From Candidatus Saccharimonadia bacterium (GTDB lineage Bacteria > Patescibacteriota > Saccharimonadia > Saccharimonadales > Saccharimonadaceae): DNA of 31,249 nt. Below the pieces are notes generated by a model. It had not been told where the DNA came from and did not search any database. It saw only the letters and a program-made list of their open reading frames with translations. Positions 1 through 8,517 of this stretch are shown piece by piece. A program made the translations under genes and the position numbers. Within the stretch, counting starts at the first letter, position 1; each line of letters starts with the position of its first letter. The stretch spans positions 1 to 31,249 of the forward strand of contig JALRDS010000080.1 of the NCBI GenBank assembly GCA_023259925.1. Direction: 5' to 3'.

Positions 1-52
1 TCATTTTTGGGGGAGAAGGGGGGTCCGATCAAACTGACACTGCTAATAGGGG

Positions 53-79
53 TTTAGATTATCTCACAAGAAATCTAAA
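53..79. terminator. AT-rich inverted repeat, possible weak terminator
   Basis: TTTAGATT (53-60) and AATCTAAA (72-79) form an 8-bp perfect stem with an 11-nt loop, just downstream of the minus-strand remnant that stops at 117. No T-run follows on either strand, so terminator function is doubtful. Nothing else is recognised in positions 1-116. Confidence 0.3.
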
Positions 80-116
80 TACAAATTTAAGATTGCTAAC
101 TTAAAAAGTTTCTGAC

Positions 117-602
117 TTATGGCTTCAAAAATGAAAAATTGATTCGGTCGACTAATACGGCAAGAATCAAAATGAGCGGCACAAAAATCGGGATCATCAT
201 TCGGTTGTCGAGTGGCCCAAGTTCAAAATGAACGAATCGGTATGCTGAAAACGCAATATAAACAGCTGCAGTAACCGCGTTAATCAGTAGCACGTTCGAT
301 GTCTTGTTTTGGTCGACTGCGCGCGCGTCGAACAAAAAGAAATAGACGGCTGTTAACGCAAGAAATACGATTAGCAACATCACGCCAAGAATCTTGGTGT
401 TGTTCGGGTAGTCATTCCATGACAAATAGATGCTTCCTTCAACTGGGCTGGCTGTAAGCCATGAGCCAACTGTTGCAGTAAAAGTTTTTAGTGGATCAAG
501 CAGCGAACCCCCGCCAGGAGTTCGTGCACCAGTCAGAGTGCCGTCAATAGTTTGGTTTCGCTGCAGCCAAAACCAAACCGGAAGAAGAGATATTGCAGCA
601 TA
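117..602 (-). pseudogene. C-terminal remnant of a polytopic membrane protein (5'-truncated)
   Basis: An open frame runs from the stop TAG at 603-605 to the stop at 117. Only the last 102 codons have a usable start, a TTG at 425 with AAGGAAG some 10 nt upstream. The upstream codons still encode plausible protein: a hydrophobic segment containing LLPVWFWLQ, then an exoplasmic-looking loop. They contain no ATG or GTG and no earlier TTG. The 102-residue part has about three membrane segments, a charged loop with FDARAVDQN, and a DNRMMIPIFVPLIL motif. That motif resembles the last helices of glycosyltransferase-like or other polytopic membrane proteins. I infer a gene whose 5' part has been lost, lying directly after the histidine-kinase stop. 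The alternative is a genuine 102-residue membrane protein started at TTG. Family unknown. Confidence 0.5.
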
Positions 603-616
603 CTACAATCATACCA

Positions 617-1630
617 CTACTGTGGAATCTGGATTGTGAACTTGGAACCTTTCCCCTCTTCGCTAGACACGCTCAGTCCAAAGCCATTTTTTTCAGCTAA
701 GGACTTTGCAATCGCGAGCCCAAGCCCACTGCCGTTTGAGTATTGGCTCGAACGTGACGAATCCACGCGGTAAAATCGATCAAAAATCTTTTCTTGGTGT
801 TGCTTTGCAATACCAATCCCCCGATCCTCAACTGTAATCACAACCTGTTGCCGTTTTTTACTTACTGAAATAATAACTGCACTATGTTCGGATGAATACT
901 TCACGGCGTTATCGAGTAAAATGCGAACTATTTGTTCGACGGCTTGAGTATTTGTCGTGAACTTCAATGGTAGTGGTACATATTCAATCGTCATGTGCTT
1001 TGCTTTAGCAACTGGTGCAAATGACGCTATGGCTGATGACAGTACAGTTGATACATCGGCTTCACGTACTAATGGGCTTTCGTCTTGCTGTTTAGTAAAT
1101 CCCAAGAGCGCATCAGTGAGCGTGCGTAGTTTTACCGTTTCGGATACATTATACGCAAGGAGCTCTTTTGCTTCAGGCAGTTGCAGCTTCTTTTTCCGGA
1201 GTGCTACTTCATTACTGAGCTGTAATGCCGTTAACGGCGTACGTAATTCGTGGCTCGCATCAGATACAAATTGTGCCTGGGCCTGCATAGCCCGCTCAAT
1301 CGGCTCTAGTGTTTTACGAGCTAAAAAGTAACTAAAAAATATACCAGCAATTCCGGTCACGATGTTCAGTAGAACCAACCAAATCACCAACTCGATTCTT
1401 GCCTCATTCGCTCGTTCTTCGAGCAAATTGTGCACGTCGTAGTAGCGGTTATTCATTACAAATGGATCAACTGCAGCCGGCAACTGCTTATCAAACTGCG
1501 ACGAACTGACAGCATATATAACACTCGAAAACACTAATGTTAGCCCCATAATAATCACAAGATAGGTAGCGGTCAGACGATAGCGGTCATTCTGAAGAAT
1601 ATTACTTAAACGGCTGTGAAGTTTACGCAC
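617..1630 (-). CDS. Sensor histidine kinase, two-TM, OmpR-partner type
   Basis: A 337-residue membrane kinase that senses an external signal and phosphorylates the response regulator encoded just upstream. TM1 spans about residues 19-41, followed by a short outside loop (about 42-78) and TM2 at about 80-104. A very short linker, without a clear full HAMP, leads to HisKA with the phospho-acceptor H127 in SDASHELRTP. HATPase_c shows an N-box (LLDNAVKYS), G1 (VEDRGIGI), an F-box (FDRFYRVD) and G2 (GSGLGLAI). The start is GTG at 1630, inside the last codons of the regulator (GTGCGTAA), so translation is coupled. The ligand cannot be told; the short sensor loop gives no domain. It is probably co-regulated with the adjacent MMPL exporter. 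Confidence 0.93.
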   Translation of the reverse strand: MRKLHSRLSNILQNDRYRLTATYLVIIMGLTLVFSSVIYAVSSSQFDKQLPAAVDPFVMNNRYYDVHNLLEERANEARIELVIWLVLLNIVTGIAGIFFSYFLARKTLEPIERAMQAQAQFVSDASHELRTPLTALQLSNEVALRKKKLQLPEAKELLAYNVSETVKLRTLTDALLGFTKQQDESPLVREADVSTVLSSAIASFAPVAKAKHMTIEYVPLPLKFTTNTQAVEQIVRILLDNAVKYSSEHSAVIISVSKKRQQVVITVEDRGIGIAKQHQEKIFDRFYRVDSSRSSQYSNGSGLGLAIAKSLAEKNGFGLSVSSEEGKGSKFTIQIPQ

Positions 1631-2297
1631 TTAGTTTATACCCGAATCCCCTAACCGTATGTAGCAGAGGAACTGCGAACGGCTTATCAATTTTAGACCG
1701 AAGAAATGTCATAAACACCTCTACGTTATTAGGGAGTACATCCGCATCAAAATCCCACACGTGAGTGATAATACTTTCTTTAGATAACACCTGTCCGGCA
1801 TTGCGCATAAGGTATTCAAGTATGGCAAATTCTTTTGCCGTTAGTTGAATTTCGGAACCTGAACGCGTTACCTGCTTTGTAGCAGGATTTAATGTTAAGT
1901 CACCTACTTCGAACACTTCACCAGTAGTCGCCTGCGGTCGCCGCAGCAACGCTCGCATGCGTGCCAGCAACACCTCGAAACTAAATGGCTTTGCCAAGTA
2001 ATCATCAGCACCCGCATCAAGCCCATGTACTATATCTGCTTCGGCGTCTTTAGCAGTAAGCATTAAAATTGGCACATGATTACCATCGACACGTAACTGT
2101 TTCGCAACCTCAAACCCATTCATTTGCGGCAGCATAACATCAAGTAAGATAATATCGTAATCGTCCGGTGCGGCCGATGCCGCGTTGTATCCGTCTTGTC
2201 CATTATGCTCAGCGTCAACGGCATACCCTTCATCTTCAAGGCCTTCTTTTATTGCCTGCGCAATGCGATATTCATCTTCTACAACTAATACTTTCAT
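1623..2297 (-). CDS. OmpR/PhoB-family response regulator
   Basis: A 224-residue two-domain regulator. The receiver domain (about 1-115) has the acidic pocket VVEDE, phospho-acceptor D53 in LLDVMLP, the LTAKD switch threonine, and the conserved lysine in AKPFSFEVL. The C-terminal winged helix (about 128-222) has the typical LTAKEFAILEYLMRNAGQVL and ends in VRGFGYKL. Length and order are normal for the family. Its partner is the histidine kinase that overlaps its 3' end. The ATG at 2297 lies 6 nt after a -10 hexamer, so the mRNA is probably leaderless. A PhoB-like direct repeat just upstream suggests autoregulation. A close match in domain order is the CssR/MprA group, but the target genes are unknown; the neighbouring exporter is one candidate. 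Confidence 0.95.
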   Translation of the reverse strand: MKVLVVEDEYRIAQAIKEGLEDEGYAVDAEHNGQDGYNAASAAPDDYDIILLDVMLPQMNGFEVAKQLRVDGNHVPILMLTAKDAEADIVHGLDAGADDYLAKPFSFEVLLARMRALLRRPQATTGEVFEVGDLTLNPATKQVTRSGSEIQLTAKEFAILEYLMRNAGQVLSKESIITHVWDFDADVLPNNVEVFMTFLRSKIDKPFAVPLLHTVRGFGYKLSA

Positions 2298-2303
2298 ATG
2301 TAT

Positions 2304-2336
2304 ATAGTATGGCTATAAACTTAACGATAGCTTAAC
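2304..2336 (-). promoter_or_regulatory. Leaderless promoter with PhoB-type direct repeat
   Basis: On the minus strand the -10 is TACTAT (2304-2309), followed by exactly 6 nt and the ATG of the response regulator. Two GTTAAG copies (plus-strand CTTAAC at 2320-2325 and 2331-2336) lie 11 bp apart over the -35 region. This is the spacing used by OmpR/PhoB-type dimers, so I infer an autoregulatory site. Confidence 0.6.
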
Positions 2337-2346
2337 AAGACAGGTG

Positions 2347-4743
2347 TTACTTCTTTATTGCTTCACCTTCTATAGATACATGCGGAAGCAATTTATCGAG
2401 CCACTTCGGTAGCCACCAAGCGGCATTTCCAAGTAATGTCATTACAGCAGGTACTATAGTCATGCGCACTAAAAATGCATCGATTAATATACCAATAGCC
2501 AACCCAAAGCCTAATGACTGCACGGTTGAATCGTGGTTGGCAATAAACCCAGCAAACACACTCACCATAATAATTCCTGCCGCTGTTACCACCTTTGCAC
2601 CCATAGCAAATCCTTCGGCTACAGCACGCTTCGGCTGCTTTGTACGTTGATAGGTTTCGTGCATACCAGACACTAAGAAGAATTCATAGTCCATCGCCAG
2701 CCCAAACAAAATACCAGTTGCAATAATAGGCACAAAGCTCACGATTGGGCCAGGCGCATCGGCAATACCAAACCACCCCCACTGGAACACTGCAACAAGC
2801 GCTCCAAACATTGCCAGTACTGATAGTAGAAACCCTAGAGTTGCTTTTATTGGCACTAAGACCGAACGGAATGCAATAACCAACAATACAAGCGATAAGC
2901 CAACCACTACTGCCACATATACCGGCAGGGCACTAGCTAACTTTTCGTTGATATCGTTTTGCAAGGCTGTTGAACCGGTTACCGCGAGAGATGTGCCCTC
3001 ACTACTGGTTACTTTAGCTGCGGTATTAGATTCACGGAATGTTTCAATTAACGTGGCTGTTTTAGGATCGGCTGGCGCAGTAGTGGGAATCACTTGAATG
3101 ATACCTGCCGTACCGTCATCTGTAGCAACGGCAGGCAAAGTGGTTTCAACATTCGGCAACGTATTTATTTCATCGGCTACACGACCTAGCTGCACCAGTT
3201 TCGCATACTGATCAACCGATGCTTCAATGTTAGCCAAGGCTGCCTGACGCTGCTTTTCACCTTCAGCCTGCATAGTGGTAGCTCGCTGCTGCAACATGGC
3301 CATTTGTTCAGGCGTAGTTGCACTGGCAGCCTGCTGCTGCATCATGGCACGTTGACGTGCGGTTTCTTTAGCAATAGCATCGTTCAGTTGTTCCATTGCG
3401 GGATCGCGAATTGCCGCTTCATCAGCTTCACTCACCTTCGGGAGGCCTTCGACAATCACCGTTAGCGGCGCGTTAAACCCTGGGCCAAATCCTTTTGCTA
3501 GTAAATCGTATGCTTTTCGCTGTGTTGAATCAGTTGCAGCAAATTGATCGGTTGGTAAGCCTAGCTGTAAGTCGCGAACCGGCACAGCGATTACGGCAAT
3601 AATCGCCAACGCTGCAGCCAGAGCTATCATTGGTCGGCGTGTTAATAATTCGCCCCACTTGTACCAGAAGGTGTTGTGACTAATAGCCTTTTGTTTACTT
3701 TTTTTCGACTGTGCTTTCGCTACCAATGTACGCTGCGACGAGTTGAATACGCGCGGACCAATAACACTAAGCAAAGCGGGCGTAAGGGTAATAGCTACAA
3801 GTGCCGACACTGCAATACTAGCAGCGCCAACAAGCCCCATAATAGTCATAAATGGAATATTTACTACGCTAAGCGCAGCTAACGCTATTACAACCGTTAG
3901 GGCTGCAAATACAACTGCGTTACCCGCAGTACCAAGTGCCATGGCAGCAGCTTGCGGGTATGCACTACCTTGTTTTAAATAGCTTCTATATTTATTAATA
4001 ATAAATAGTGAGTAATCAATGCCAACAGCCAGCCCCAGCATCACCGCGAGCACCGGCGTGGTTGTGTTGATGGTAATAACTTGGCTAAGGCTAAACAATC
4101 CAGCCATACTAACGCCAACCGCAATCAGCGCACTAATTAGAGGCATCCCTGCTGCTACCAGTGAGCCAAACGTGATTACCAGAACCATTAGGGCAATAAG
4201 TACACCAACAACTTCACCAGGCCCAATAATTTCACCGGGCACCCTACTCACCAGATCACCGGCCACTTCTATTTGTAGCGACTTAGATCTGGTTTGACGT
4301 ACATACTTTTCTACGAGCTCAATCGTCGATTCATCAACCGACCCTACCCCTTGTTCTAGTTGCACCTGCGAATAGGCAATGTCGCCCGATGCCGCGATAA
4401 ACTGTTCGTTGGCAAACGGACTGACTGCCGTGGTTACACCAACTACATTGTTTACATCTGAAACGAGGCGTTCTATCTCTTCCTTAAAATCAGTGATGGT
4501 ACTGTTATTCTTGGCGTGGAATACAATTCTTCCTGTACCGCCCCCGCTACCTACAAACAACTCATCGGCACGGTCGATTGCTCTTTGAGCGGCAGTACCT
4601 GGAATAGATATATCAGATGAGGTTGGTTGCATAAATGTAGCCGCCAATACCCCTAACAGTCCTAATATCACTACCCATCCAGCTATAAATCGCCATGGAT
4701 GCTTATACGCTAGAGCACCTAGCAAGTGTAAATACTTTGCCAC
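2347..4743 (-). CDS. MMPL/RND-superfamily exporter
   Basis: A 798-residue inner-membrane transporter of the MMPL (YdfJ/actinobacterial) type, which exports lipids, peptides or drugs using the proton gradient. It is built as two halves. Each has one N-terminal membrane helix, a large extracytoplasmic loop, then a block of five helices. The first block contains LGLAVGIDYSLFIINKYR and the second LFGLAMDYEFFLVSGMHE, the two family signatures carrying the aspartates used for proton relay. The second outside loop holds a Gln/Met-rich helical stretch (about residues 430-500). The start is GTG at 4743 with AAGGGG 8 nt upstream; the protein begins MAKYLHLLG. It lies beside the two-component pair and may be its target. 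Substrate unknown. Confidence 0.93.
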   Translation of the reverse strand: MAKYLHLLGALAYKHPWRFIAGWVVILGLLGVLAATFMQPTSSDISIPGTAAQRAIDRADELFVGSGGGTGRIVFHAKNNSTITDFKEEIERLVSDVNNVVGVTTAVSPFANEQFIAASGDIAYSQVQLEQGVGSVDESTIELVEKYVRQTRSKSLQIEVAGDLVSRVPGEIIGPGEVVGVLIALMVLVITFGSLVAAGMPLISALIAVGVSMAGLFSLSQVITINTTTPVLAVMLGLAVGIDYSLFIINKYRSYLKQGSAYPQAAAMALGTAGNAVVFAALTVVIALAALSVVNIPFMTIMGLVGAASIAVSALVAITLTPALLSVIGPRVFNSSQRTLVAKAQSKKSKQKAISHNTFWYKWGELLTRRPMIALAAALAIIAVIAVPVRDLQLGLPTDQFAATDSTQRKAYDLLAKGFGPGFNAPLTVIVEGLPKVSEADEAAIRDPAMEQLNDAIAKETARQRAMMQQQAASATTPEQMAMLQQRATTMQAEGEKQRQAALANIEASVDQYAKLVQLGRVADEINTLPNVETTLPAVATDDGTAGIIQVIPTTAPADPKTATLIETFRESNTAAKVTSSEGTSLAVTGSTALQNDINEKLASALPVYVAVVVGLSLVLLVIAFRSVLVPIKATLGFLLSVLAMFGALVAVFQWGWFGIADAPGPIVSFVPIIATGILFGLAMDYEFFLVSGMHETYQRTKQPKRAVAEGFAMGAKVVTAAGIIMVSVFAGFIANHDSTVQSLGFGLAIGILIDAFLVRMTIVPAVMTLLGNAAWWLPKWLDKLLPHVSIEGEAIKK

Positions 4744-4804
4744 TCTTTTATCCCCTTACATTTATCTACTTACCTACCAGTGTACCGTAGGCTGCTACCA
4801 AGTT

Positions 4805-4832
4805 TCTACATTACGCCTAAGTTTAGTATTAT
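4805..4832 (+). promoter_or_regulatory. Leaderless promoter of the YdeI-like gene
   Basis: TCTACA (4805-4810), a 16-bp spacer and TATTAT (4827-4832), followed by 6 nt and the ATG at 4839. Transcription is expected to begin at or near the A of the start codon, and no Shine-Dalgarno sequence is present. Confidence 0.55.
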
Positions 4833-4838
4833 GATTTT

Positions 4839-5102
4839 ATGACAGCCCTACCAGCAGGTACAATCCATAACAAAGTGCCAAACGATTTAACAGTGGCGCT
4901 CGAAAAGAATAACGCAGTACTTGCGGCCTGGCACGATATTACTCCACTGGCACGTAATGAATTTATTTGTTGGGTAGAAAATGCAAAACTGGTGGAAACA
5001 CGAGCTCGGAGAGTAAAGCGAACCTGTGAAGAATTAGCCGATGGCATGCGTCGACCGTGCTGCTGGCCGGGTTGCATCCACCGCGAAAAAAATGGGAAGT
5101 AG
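4839..5102 (+). CDS. YdeI/OmpD-associated (OmdA)-like small protein
   Basis: An 87-residue cytosolic protein. The core, from VALEKNNAVLAAWHDITPLAR through FICWVENAK, TRARRVKRTCEELADGMR, matches the C-terminal helical domain of the YdeI/OmdA family. That region is usually LxPSxRREYVxWIxEAKxxETRxRRI. Only this domain is present; many relatives carry an additional N-terminal DUF1905 domain. The tail is rich in Cys (RPCCWPGC), which is uncommon and could bind metal. The biochemical role of the family is poorly defined; some members affect resistance to antimicrobial peptides. The opposite strand is also open (4829-5077) but has no family resemblance. The gene faces the surface-protein island tail to tail, with 10 bp between the stops. 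Confidence 0.8.
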   Translation: MTALPAGTIHNKVPNDLTVALEKNNAVLAAWHDITPLARNEFICWVENAKLVETRARRVKRTCEELADGMRRPCCWPGCIHREKNGK

Positions 5103-5112
5103 CTTCTAGAAC

Positions 5113-6132
5113 TTACCGTCGGCTATAGCCACTACGCCTACGGTGGCTGTTATTTCGCAGGATTCGCTTCTTATAGCCGCGTAGCGCAAATATAGTTGCG
5201 GTTATGAGTGCGATTAGCGCTACAATACCGCCTATAACAGCAATAATCACACCGACTGGTACTACCCAGAACGATTGCTTAATTTCGATGGTCTTATTCG
5301 AACTGCCGTAGGTAAATACTGCGCTTACGGTGTAATTACCAAAATCATCAAGGTCTTTGAGCGGAACTTCCCAGCGTCGTGAACTATCAGGTAGCACCAT
5401 TTCACGCGGATCGTTATCGTTAAAGTCAGCTTCATATACAACGTCATCGCCCTTAGTTACAGATATTTTGCCAAATGGACCCAATTGCACATTGCCGTCG
5501 TTACGGAAGCGAGTAGCTACCTGAATATTGTCTGGCGCGGTAAAGAACGTGCCGGTTTTACCTTTTTGCTGAATCTTAAAGTCAGTAAGTTCAAGTGTTT
5601 CTACAGCGTCACCTGGTACGGTCATTAGAATCAACGAAGCAACACTAGCGCTCAAATTCACCTGGCCACCATCTTCTGGTGAGCTTGGTGCAAACCGAAC
5701 AGCGCCAAAGTAGCCACCAGCCTGAGCATCTTTTGGTACTTCAATTATTACTTCAATGGTTCGCGACTGGTTAGCTGGAATAGTGAAATCATCGAGCGGC
5801 TTCATGAAGCGCTTTAAACTATGCGTTGGGGCAAATTCGTCTTCGTCGAGAATTAAGGCTGGCGTACCACGCTCATCTCCAGCAATAAAGTCGTTCTCAA
5901 TAGGATTAATAAATATTTCTTGGTTAGTGAGGTTCGTTACTGTTACCTTTACCGCTCGTTTACCGCCCTGGCTAATAGTGATATCGCTTCGAACTGGCGA
6001 CACTTTGAGTGTATTTGGTGCATTGTTTACGGCACCAGCTGCTGTAGGTAAAAGCGAGAGAGAAAAAGTGCTCAAAACAGCTAATGCAATAAGCATTCCT
6101 ACCCTAAATTGAAGCTGTATTGGTTTGATCAC
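5113..6132 (-). CDS. Membrane-anchored surface protein, DUF916-like beta domains
   Basis: A 339-residue exported protein. It has a signal peptide (about 1-34, AAGAVNNAP), then an immunoglobulin-like region (about 38-165). That region contains ISQGGKRAVKVTVTNLT, DFTIPANQSRTIEVIIEV and AGGYFGAVRFA, resembling the DUF916 domain of Gram-positive WxL-locus proteins. A second beta domain follows (about 175-285). There is a C-terminal membrane helix (about 290-315) and a strongly basic tail (RGYKKRILRNNSHRRRSGY) on the cytoplasmic side. It is a paralogue of the 8518-9564 protein in order and size. In WxL loci such proteins anchor partner surface proteins, and the exported protein just upstream (6264-7394) is the likely partner; this is inference. 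GTG start with AGGGA upstream; its own promoter lies at 6162-6170. Confidence 0.8.
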   Translation of the reverse strand: MIKPIQLQFRVGMLIALAVLSTFSLSLLPTAAGAVNNAPNTLKVSPVRSDITISQGGKRAVKVTVTNLTNQEIFINPIENDFIAGDERGTPALILDEDEFAPTHSLKRFMKPLDDFTIPANQSRTIEVIIEVPKDAQAGGYFGAVRFAPSSPEDGGQVNLSASVASLILMTVPGDAVETLELTDFKIQQKGKTGTFFTAPDNIQVATRFRNDGNVQLGPFGKISVTKGDDVVYEADFNDNDPREMVLPDSSRRWEVPLKDLDDFGNYTVSAVFTYGSSNKTIEIKQSFWVVPVGVIIAVIGGIVALIALITATIFALRGYKKRILRNNSHRRRSGYSRR

Positions 6133-6161
6133 ACTATTCCCTATTTATGTAATTACTTCTT

Positions 6162-6170
6162 AGTCTAACA
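6162..6170 (-). promoter_or_regulatory. Extended -10 promoter
   Basis: TGT-TAGACT on the minus strand, about 30 nt before the GTG at 6132 and just after the terminator of the preceding gene. No good -35 is visible. Confidence 0.5.
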
Positions 6171-6208
6171 GATGTGCTTACGTTTGCAACTGTTTATTGG
6201 AACCACCT

Positions 6209-6240
6209 AAAAAGTACCCTGCCGTGCAGGCAGGGTACTT
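6209..6240 (-). terminator. Rho-independent terminator
   Basis: AAGTACCCTGCC (6212-6223) pairs perfectly over 12 bp with GGCAGGGTACTT (6229-6240), with a 5-nt loop. On the minus strand it is followed by TTTTT. It ends the transcript of the surface protein that stops at 6264. Confidence 0.85.
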
Positions 6241-6263
6241 GGGTGAGGTATAGTCTAATAAAT

Positions 6264-7394
6264 TTAGAATGTACCAGTTGCAATCAAGCTAAGGTCGGTT
6301 GCGTAATTACCAGCTGGGGTGTTTACGTTTGCACTTGCACCAAAGTTAAGACGCATATTCTTGTTGTAGGCAGGTAAACTGTTCGTGTTCAAAATTGGGT
6401 CACCGTAGGTGCTGGTTACACCAGTGGTGTCACCGTCATCAAAGTTGAATAGGAAGTCAGTGCCATCATAGATTGATCCGCCTGCAATTTGGAACGTACC
6501 ACTTGGCGTAACTCCGCCCGGGTCAGTGTCTGAGAAAATCTTCATACCGAAAGTAGATGATGTACCAGTTACGGCAGTTGCGGCCGGTGCAATGTCACAT
6601 ACTGTTTCACCAACACGCTTCAAGCCACCACATTCGTTATTGCTTTTTAGGGTAACTACCGCTCCGCTAGCTGCGTTGGTAGATATCTGCGTAAAGATAT
6701 CGCCTTCGCTAATAGTGCCTGGCTGCAAGGCCACTACACCACCAACATCTTCACCAAGACGAAGTACTGGGGCAGTTGCATCAGCACTTGCGCAGTTAGC
6801 GGTAATGGTAGCACCAGATACACAGAACTGAAGCGCTTCAAGCACAGCACCAGATACACTTGCTGTGTCGGTAATAGGAATCGCTACACCACCATCGTCT
6901 ACATATGTACCAGGCGTGGTTGATGTGTACGCATCTGCAGTTGTGTCGTTTGCGTACGTAAGAATACGTGCGTAAATTGTACCTGCATCGTCTGGGTTAG
7001 TAATATCATCGAGGTCAACGGTTATCGCTGTTGACGCGCCGATTGTTCCGGTAACTACCAATGTATTAGCGTCTAATGCGCTCACGTCAGTAAAGCCAAC
7101 AGTACTTGAATTTGCTGCACTAGCGCTAAACCCAGTAGGCGGCGTACAAGTTGAACCAATTAATGGAGATTCATCACAAAAATCAATCACGAATGCCCCT
7201 GCAGCACCTACAGAAGTAAACTTCACTTGGTAGGTTACAGGTGTTGCTTGCGCAGATGAACTACTTAGTTCAACTGAGCGACTTGTTATTTGGTCTGCCG
7301 ACACTAATGTTGGCAAAATCATAGCTAATAAAAGTGCAATAGCACCAGCTATATATCGAGCTTTCTGCCCGAATAAAACTCCTAAGGAACCCAT
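6264..7394 (-). CDS. Exported surface protein, shared island family
   Basis: A 376-residue secreted protein, mostly beta and rich in Thr, Ser, Ala and Gly. The signal peptide spans about 1-33 (LLLAMILPTLVSA-DQ). The start is set at the ATG at 7394: AGGAGAAGG lies directly upstream of it, whereas an earlier GTG (7415) has no such site. The N-terminal domain shows SRSVELSSS followed by a Cys pair (FCDESPLIGSTCTPPTGF), shared with the proteins at 9625 and 10839. The C-terminus is TPAGNYATDLSLIATGTF, the signature common to four proteins of the island. There is no C-terminal membrane helix and no LPXTG, so attachment probably depends on a partner. It resembles the organisation of WxL surface proteins, but no WxL motif is seen. 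A consensus promoter lies at 7455-7484. Confidence 0.8.
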   Translation of the reverse strand: MGSLGVLFGQKARYIAGAIALLLAMILPTLVSADQITSRSVELSSSSAQATPVTYQVKFTSVGAAGAFVIDFCDESPLIGSTCTPPTGFSASAANSSTVGFTDVSALDANTLVVTGTIGASTAITVDLDDITNPDDAGTIYARILTYANDTTADAYTSTTPGTYVDDGGVAIPITDTASVSGAVLEALQFCVSGATITANCASADATAPVLRLGEDVGGVVALQPGTISEGDIFTQISTNAASGAVVTLKSNNECGGLKRVGETVCDIAPAATAVTGTSSTFGMKIFSDTDPGGVTPSGTFQIAGGSIYDGTDFLFNFDDGDTTGVTSTYGDPILNTNSLPAYNKNMRLNFGASANVNTPAGNYATDLSLIATGTF

Positions 7395-7454
7395 ATTCCT
7401 TCTCCTCACATCCACTTTTTAATTTGTATTTGTTTTGTTATGAGTAACGCGTTT

Positions 7455-7484
7455 AGTATGACCGACTGTGCTTATGGTTGTCAA
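7455..7484 (-). promoter_or_regulatory. Sigma70-type promoter
   Basis: Minus strand: consensus -35 TTGACA (7479-7484), 18-bp spacer, -10 CATACT (7455-7460). It drives the surface protein at 7394. A DnaA-box-like TTTTCCACA (7501-7509) lies about 17 bp upstream of the -35. Confidence 0.65.
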
Positions 7485-7519
7485 CCTTTTTTTACGCACG
7501 TTTTCCACAGGCAAACAAA

Positions 7520-8455
7520 TTACTTCTGTTGCAATACGTCACGCTCTTTTAGCATTTTGTTACGAATCGACGTAAGCTGGCTCATACGACCTAGCCAGAA
7601 GGTTGGCAGTAACAGCCCTAATGACACAGCAGTTGGTGCCCACATAATTTCTTGCGTACGGGGTGCTGCCTGCTCACTATCGCTATCGCCGCCCTGAGTA
7701 CCGCTTGCGCCGTCTACCTTGCCATTCGACACTGCAATTAGCTGCAAAAATGCGGTCACCCCATTGGCATCCGTTACACGTATATTCACTTTATAAATAC
7801 CTGCGCGCTTGTAAACATGATTAATGGTTATTACCCCAGCCAACGCCTGGCTGCGCAGCTCGGGCTCGGAACCATCGCCCCAATCAATACTAAACGCATA
7901 TGGCCCGGCACCTCCGCTTAGTTGCAATGGCCAGCTTAGGCTAGTGTTTACGGCTGCAGAGCGACGACCGTATGAGCTAGTTAACGTGACCAACTCACCA
8001 AATGCCGTAAAGTTCGTGTCGGTATAGCGAACGGTCACTTTGTTCGACTCTGGACCGGTTTGATTTACTTCATCAAACACCAAAGCTGTCAGTTCATTAT
8101 CACCGGCAAATAGGCTTACCTGTAAACTAAAGCTACCATTATTACACGGCACGGCACCCACCATTACTCCGTTGTTATACACCTGAACAAGTAGGTTACC
8201 AGGGCAAATTCCACTCACTGTAATTGGTGAACTAGAGAATGACGCTCCGTTACCAGGAGTGGTAATGCGTGCGCCAGTTGTTGGAGGAGCTTTCGTTTTT
8301 GTCGCCTCTAAACCATACGAACCTGGCTTTGGATCAGGTTCGGGGATTGGCGTAAGAGCCGAAGCCGTATCGCTACTGAGAAGCACAAGTAATGCAGCAG
8401 CAATTAAGAATAATCCTACAAAAGCTGTGTTGAATATTTTACGTGTGTGTAGCAT
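7520..8455 (-). CDS. Exported PKD/Ig-domain membrane-anchored protein
   Basis: A 311-residue surface protein. Signal peptide about 1-34 (LLVLLSSDTASA), then a Pro/Lys-rich linker. A first beta-sandwich (about 55-140) contains ITVSGICPGNLLVQVYNNG and FAGDNELTALVFD. A PKD domain (about 155-240) carries the family motifs FSIDWGDGSEP and HVYKRAGIYKVNIRVTDANG. A polar linker, one membrane helix (about 274-292) and a short basic cytoplasmic end follow. PKD domains mediate protein-protein or carbohydrate contacts outside the cell. The ATG at 8455 is chosen because the -10 TACAAT (8469-8474) leaves only about 6 nt of leader before it. The upstream TTG at 8482 would lie outside the transcript. It sits between two anchor/partner pairs of the same island. 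Confidence 0.82.
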   Translation of the reverse strand: MLHTRKIFNTAFVGLFLIAAALLVLLSSDTASALTPIPEPDPKPGSYGLEATKTKAPPTTGARITTPGNGASFSSSPITVSGICPGNLLVQVYNNGVMVGAVPCNNGSFSLQVSLFAGDNELTALVFDEVNQTGPESNKVTVRYTDTNFTAFGELVTLTSSYGRRSAAVNTSLSWPLQLSGGAGPYAFSIDWGDGSEPELRSQALAGVITINHVYKRAGIYKVNIRVTDANGVTAFLQLIAVSNGKVDGASGTQGGDSDSEQAAPRTQEIMWAPTAVSLGLLLPTFWLGRMSQLTSIRNKMLKERDVLQQK

Positions 8456-8468
8456 AAGCGTTACATTT

Positions 8469-8474
8469 ATTGTA
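8469..8474 (-). promoter_or_regulatory. -10 hexamer TACAAT, near-leaderless
   Basis: TACAAT on the minus strand lies 13 nt before the ATG at 8455. No Shine-Dalgarno sequence is present. This supports the downstream start of the PKD protein. Confidence 0.45.
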
Positions 8475-8517
8475 GCGAGCAAAGCTACATTTTAAAAGTT
8501 TCGAGTGACTGCCCGGC

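Noticed and set aside
4829..5077. Open frame on the minus strand opposite the YdeI-like gene
   Set aside because: The plus-strand product matches a known family and has a promoter in front; the antisense frame shows no domain or ribosome binding site.
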